A DNA stretch of 15,925 nt from Peptoniphilus_E sp964345555. GTDB taxonomy: Bacteria > Bacillota > Clostridia > Tissierellales > Peptoniphilaceae. Location: positions 1 to 15,925 of the forward strand of contig CAYFRD010000035.1 in the NCBI GenBank assembly GCA_964345555.1, given 5' to 3'. Positions within the stretch are counted from its first letter, which is position 1. Each line of letters opens with the position of its first letter. Both the position numbers and the translations under genes were made by a program. This document shows positions 13,881 to 15,925 of the stretch, piece by piece. The notes below the pieces were generated by a model. That model did no database searches. It had not been told where the DNA came from and was given only the letters and a program-made list of their open reading frames with translations.

Positions 13881-13907
13881 GCGCGCAGATGCGGTTGTCC
13901 CGCGCGC
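13881..13907 (+). promoter_or_regulatory. Candidate attenuator hairpin in the metYX leader
   Basis: GCGCGC (13881-13886) and GCGCGC (13902-13907) can form a 6-bp all-GC stem with a 15-base loop. It starts 14 bases after the leader-peptide stop, so a stalled ribosome would affect its folding. There is no U-tract. An upstream GCGC (13874-13877) could compete for pairing. Confidence 0.3.
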
Positions 13908-14025
13908 ACCAAATCCCTGGACTATCGGTAGGAAACCCTCACGCCACCCTTGGCTGAAAGTCTAGTTTCCACTGCATCTGCCTCACCTACGGCTGCGACT
14001 CAAGCTCAGCCACTCTTTTGAAGAC

Positions 14026-14040
14026 CCCCGTAAACCGGGG
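14026..14040 (+). promoter_or_regulatory. Hairpin just before the metY ribosome site
   Basis: CCCCG, loop TAAAC, CGGGG: a 5-bp GC stem ending 7 bases before GAGGAAAG (14048-14055), the metY ribosome-binding site. It could influence translation initiation or simply isolate the site. The rest of 13908-14025 shows no further clear element. Confidence 0.3.
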
Positions 14041-14059
14041 CACGCGTGAGGAAAGACCA

Positions 14060-15415
14060 ATGACAGCAGAAAGCACAGCAAGCGGCACCCCAGAACGAAG
14101 TCAAGGGTTTGACACCCTCCAGATCCATGCCGGTCAAGAGGCTGACCCGACCACTGGGAGCCGCGCCCTTCCCATCTACCAGACGACCTCATTCGTCTTC
14201 GATAGCGCCGAACAGGCTGCAGGACGCTTCGCGTTATCCGAACCGGGCCACATCTACACTCGCGTAACGAACCCAACAACGCAGGTCGTGGAAGAACGCC
14301 TCGCCGCACTGGAAGGGGGTGTTGGCGCACTTCTCGTTTCATCAGGGCAGTCCGCTGAACTTCTCGCGATCTTGAACTTAGCGGAGGCTGGCGACCACAT
14401 TGTTGCCAGCCCCAGCCTTTACGGGGGCACTTTCAACCTCTTCAAACACACTCTGCCGAAGTTCGGCATCGAGGTCGGTTTCGTTGAGGATCCCTCTGAT
14501 CCCGAGTCTTGGAAAGACGCCGCGAAACCCAACACGAAAGCCTTCTACGGGGAGGTCATCCCGAACCCGCGCGGCGACGTCCTCGACATTGAGGCGGTGG
14601 CTCAGGCTGCGCACGAGGTCGGTGTCCCCCTCATCGTCGACAACACCCTAACCACCCCCTATCTGACCCAGGCGTTCGACTGGGGCGCGGACATCACGGT
14701 TTCCAGCGCAACCAAGTATCTATCCGGTCATGGCACCGTCATGGCCGGCGCCATAGTGGATTCCGGCAACTTCGACTACAGCCGTGACCCCGAGCGTTTC
14801 CCCGGGTTCAACCAGCCCGACCCCACGTACAACGGGATCATCTACGCGAAGGATTTTGGCGAGGACACTCAGGGCGCGAACGTTTCGTTCATAACGAAGG
14901 CTAGGGTGCAGCTGTTGCGAGACTTAGGGTGTGCGATTTCGCCCTTCAACTCCTTCCAACTAGCTCAAGGGTTGGAAACCCTTTCCTTACGCATGGATAG
15001 GCACGTGGACAATGCGCTCGCGATTGCCGAATTCTTGGAGAGCCACCCGCAGGTTTTGTCGGTGACATACCCGGGTCTTGCCTCCAGCCCATACTTTGCG
15101 TTGGCTCAAAAATACGCGCCGAGGGGAGCCAGCGCGCTTGTCTCCTTTGACATTGAAGGTGGCAGAGACGCAGGCGTTCCCTTCGTAGAAGCGTTGAAAC
15201 TGCACTCTCACGTGACGAACCTAGGGGACGTCCGGTCCACGGTGTCCCACCCCGCGTCGACGACCCACAGTCAGTTGAGTGAGGAACAACAGGTGGCAGC
15301 GGGTGTCCGTCCGGGAACGATCCGTCTATCCGTCGGTTTGGAGGACACGGCCGACCTCGTCGCAGACTTGGAAGCAGGGTTTGCGGCGGCTAAGGCCAAG
15401 GAGGCGGCCCAGTGA
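14060..15415 (+). CDS. metY: O-acetylhomoserine sulfhydrylase (PLP-dependent)
   Basis: A 451-residue cytoplasmic enzyme of the Cys/Met-metabolism PLP family that converts O-acetylhomoserine and sulfide to homocysteine and acetate. Seen: the N-terminal GFDTLQIHAGQ and PIYQTTSFVF segments of this subfamily, YTRVTNPT (phosphate-binding region), VSSGQSA, the VDNTLTTPYL segment holding the Asp that pairs with the PLP nitrogen, and SSATKYLSGHG with Lys219 as the PLP Schiff-base lysine. The extra FPGFNQPDPTYNG loop is typical of O-acetylhomoserine sulfhydrylases as opposed to the shorter cystathionine synthases. ATG at 14060 has GAGGAAAG just upstream; the frame opens earlier, at 14018, without a site. 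Its stop overlaps metX by 4 bases, so the pair is translationally coupled. The leader contains the candidate attenuation elements described above. Confidence 0.96.
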   Translation: MTAESTASGTPERSQGFDTLQIHAGQEADPTTGSRALPIYQTTSFVFDSAEQAAGRFALSEPGHIYTRVTNPTTQVVEERLAALEGGVGALLVSSGQSAELLAILNLAEAGDHIVASPSLYGGTFNLFKHTLPKFGIEVGFVEDPSDPESWKDAAKPNTKAFYGEVIPNPRGDVLDIEAVAQAAHEVGVPLIVDNTLTTPYLTQAFDWGADITVSSATKYLSGHGTVMAGAIVDSGNFDYSRDPERFPGFNQPDPTYNGIIYAKDFGEDTQGANVSFITKARVQLLRDLGCAISPFNSFQLAQGLETLSLRMDRHVDNALAIAEFLESHPQVLSVTYPGLASSPYFALAQKYAPRGASALVSFDIEGGRDAGVPFVEALKLHSHVTNLGDVRSTVSHPASTTHSQLSEEQQVAAGVRPGTIRLSVGLEDTADLVADLEAGFAAAKAKEAAQ

Positions 15416-15925
15416 GCGCATCAGCGTCCAGAAAGTTCGACTCTCCTCCCGCAGCATCGGGTGCATGGTTCGAGGGTGACCCGGTCGGGGATCGACGATT
15501 CGCAAGCGTGGGGCCTCTCGCTTTGGAGGCTGGGGGAACGCTGCCAGAGGTGACACTTGCTTACGAGACCTGGGGGGAACTCAACGAAGACCGGTCCAAC
15601 GCCGTCCTCGTGCTTCACGCACTAACGGGGGACAGTCACGTGAAGGGTGAAGCCGGCAATGGTCACGCCACGGAGGGGTGGTGGACGGAGTTGATCGGGC
15701 CGGGCGCCGCGATCGACACCGACCAATATTTCGTGGTGGCGCCCAACGTGCTGGGCGGCTGCCAAGGGAGCACGGGGCCGGCGAGCCTAGATCCCAATGG
15801 GGAGCTATGGGGGCCCCGTTTTCCGTTCATTACGGTGAGGGACAGCGTTGAGTCGGAAGTGCGGTTAGCGGACCAGCTGGGCATCGGGCGGTGGCAGATG
15901 GTCATTGGCGGGTCGATGGGTGGGA
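15412..15925 (+). CDS. metX: Homoserine O-acetyltransferase, 5' part, cut by the right edge
   Basis: The first 171 codons of an alpha/beta-hydrolase-fold acyltransferase that makes O-acetylhomoserine from homoserine and acetyl-CoA, the substrate for MetY. Seen: LAYETWGELN, VLHALTGDSHV (oxyanion-hole region), WWTELIGPGAAIDT, VVAPNVLGGCQGSTGP, the signature of this family, and GGSMGG with the nucleophile Ser168 just before the edge. The catalytic Asp and His lie beyond the window; the family is usually about 350-390 residues. GTG at 15412 overlaps the metY stop in GTGA and has AAGGAGG 7 bases upstream. Homoserine O-succinyltransferase activity also occurs in this fold and cannot be excluded from this part. 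Confidence 0.95.
   Translation, partial: MSASASRKFDSPPAASGAWFEGDPVGDRRFASVGPLALEAGGTLPEVTLAYETWGELNEDRSNAVLVLHALTGDSHVKGEAGNGHATEGWWTELIGPGAAIDTDQYFVVAPNVLGGCQGSTGPASLDPNGELWGPRFPFITVRDSVESEVRLADQLGIGRWQMVIGGSMGG

Noticed and set aside
13737..13931. 64-residue plus-strand frame in the metY leader
   Set aside because: No ribosome site and no protein-like pattern. It overlaps better-explained leader elements, although its last 24 codons remain a possible alternative leader peptide.
13940..13975. McbR-type operator (TAGAC-N6-GTCTA) before metY
   Set aside because: Only a single GTCTAG half-site is present, without the second arm at the required distance.

Overview
The window looks like a chromosomal segment of a moderately high-GC actinobacterium. 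The signs are frequent GTG starts, a metY-metX pair overlapping by 4 nt, GC-rich third codon positions and TAnnnT-type -10 boxes. A host-associated member of the Actinomycetales is plausible because of the intracellular GH42 beta-galactosidase and the choline-binding-type surface repeats, but no rRNA or species marker is present, so this is inference.

Layout from left to right. Bases 1-234 hold the possible tail of an unrecognised gene. On the minus strand a YpsA-type SLOG protein (1321-1806) precedes a short-chain dehydrogenase/reductase, SDR-1 (368-1141). A 430-base divergent region separates these from a plus-strand DHA2-type MFS transporter fused to a C-terminal CBS-domain pair (2238-4115), a GH42 beta-galactosidase (4301-6400) and SDR-2 (6560-7354). 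An orphan Eco57I-like adenine DNA methyltransferase (7376-8929, minus) points away from a two-gene surface unit. That unit is a secreted protein with eleven 20-residue cell-wall-binding repeats and a C39-type cysteine peptidase domain (9422-11104), joined by a 1-nt stop/start overlap to a lipoprotein (11104-12420). SDR-3 follows (12603-13427). A 630-base gap with several ordered elements then leads to metY (14060-15415) and metX, which is cut by the right edge (15412-15925).

How the genes work together. metX and metY form the transsulfurylation-independent route of methionine synthesis: homoserine to O-acetylhomoserine to homocysteine. Their leader carries a candidate leaderless 8-codon peptide, MFQFRMCM, placed 6 bases after a TAGGCT -10 box and followed by a GC hairpin, which suggests Met/Cys-responsive attenuation. 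The C39 protein and the lipoprotein probably act together at the cell surface. The rest is a mosaic of accessory metabolism (three mutually divergent SDRs, GH42, efflux or transport) plus one lone DNA methyltransferase. No tRNA, rRNA, CRISPR array, transposase or integrase was recognised.
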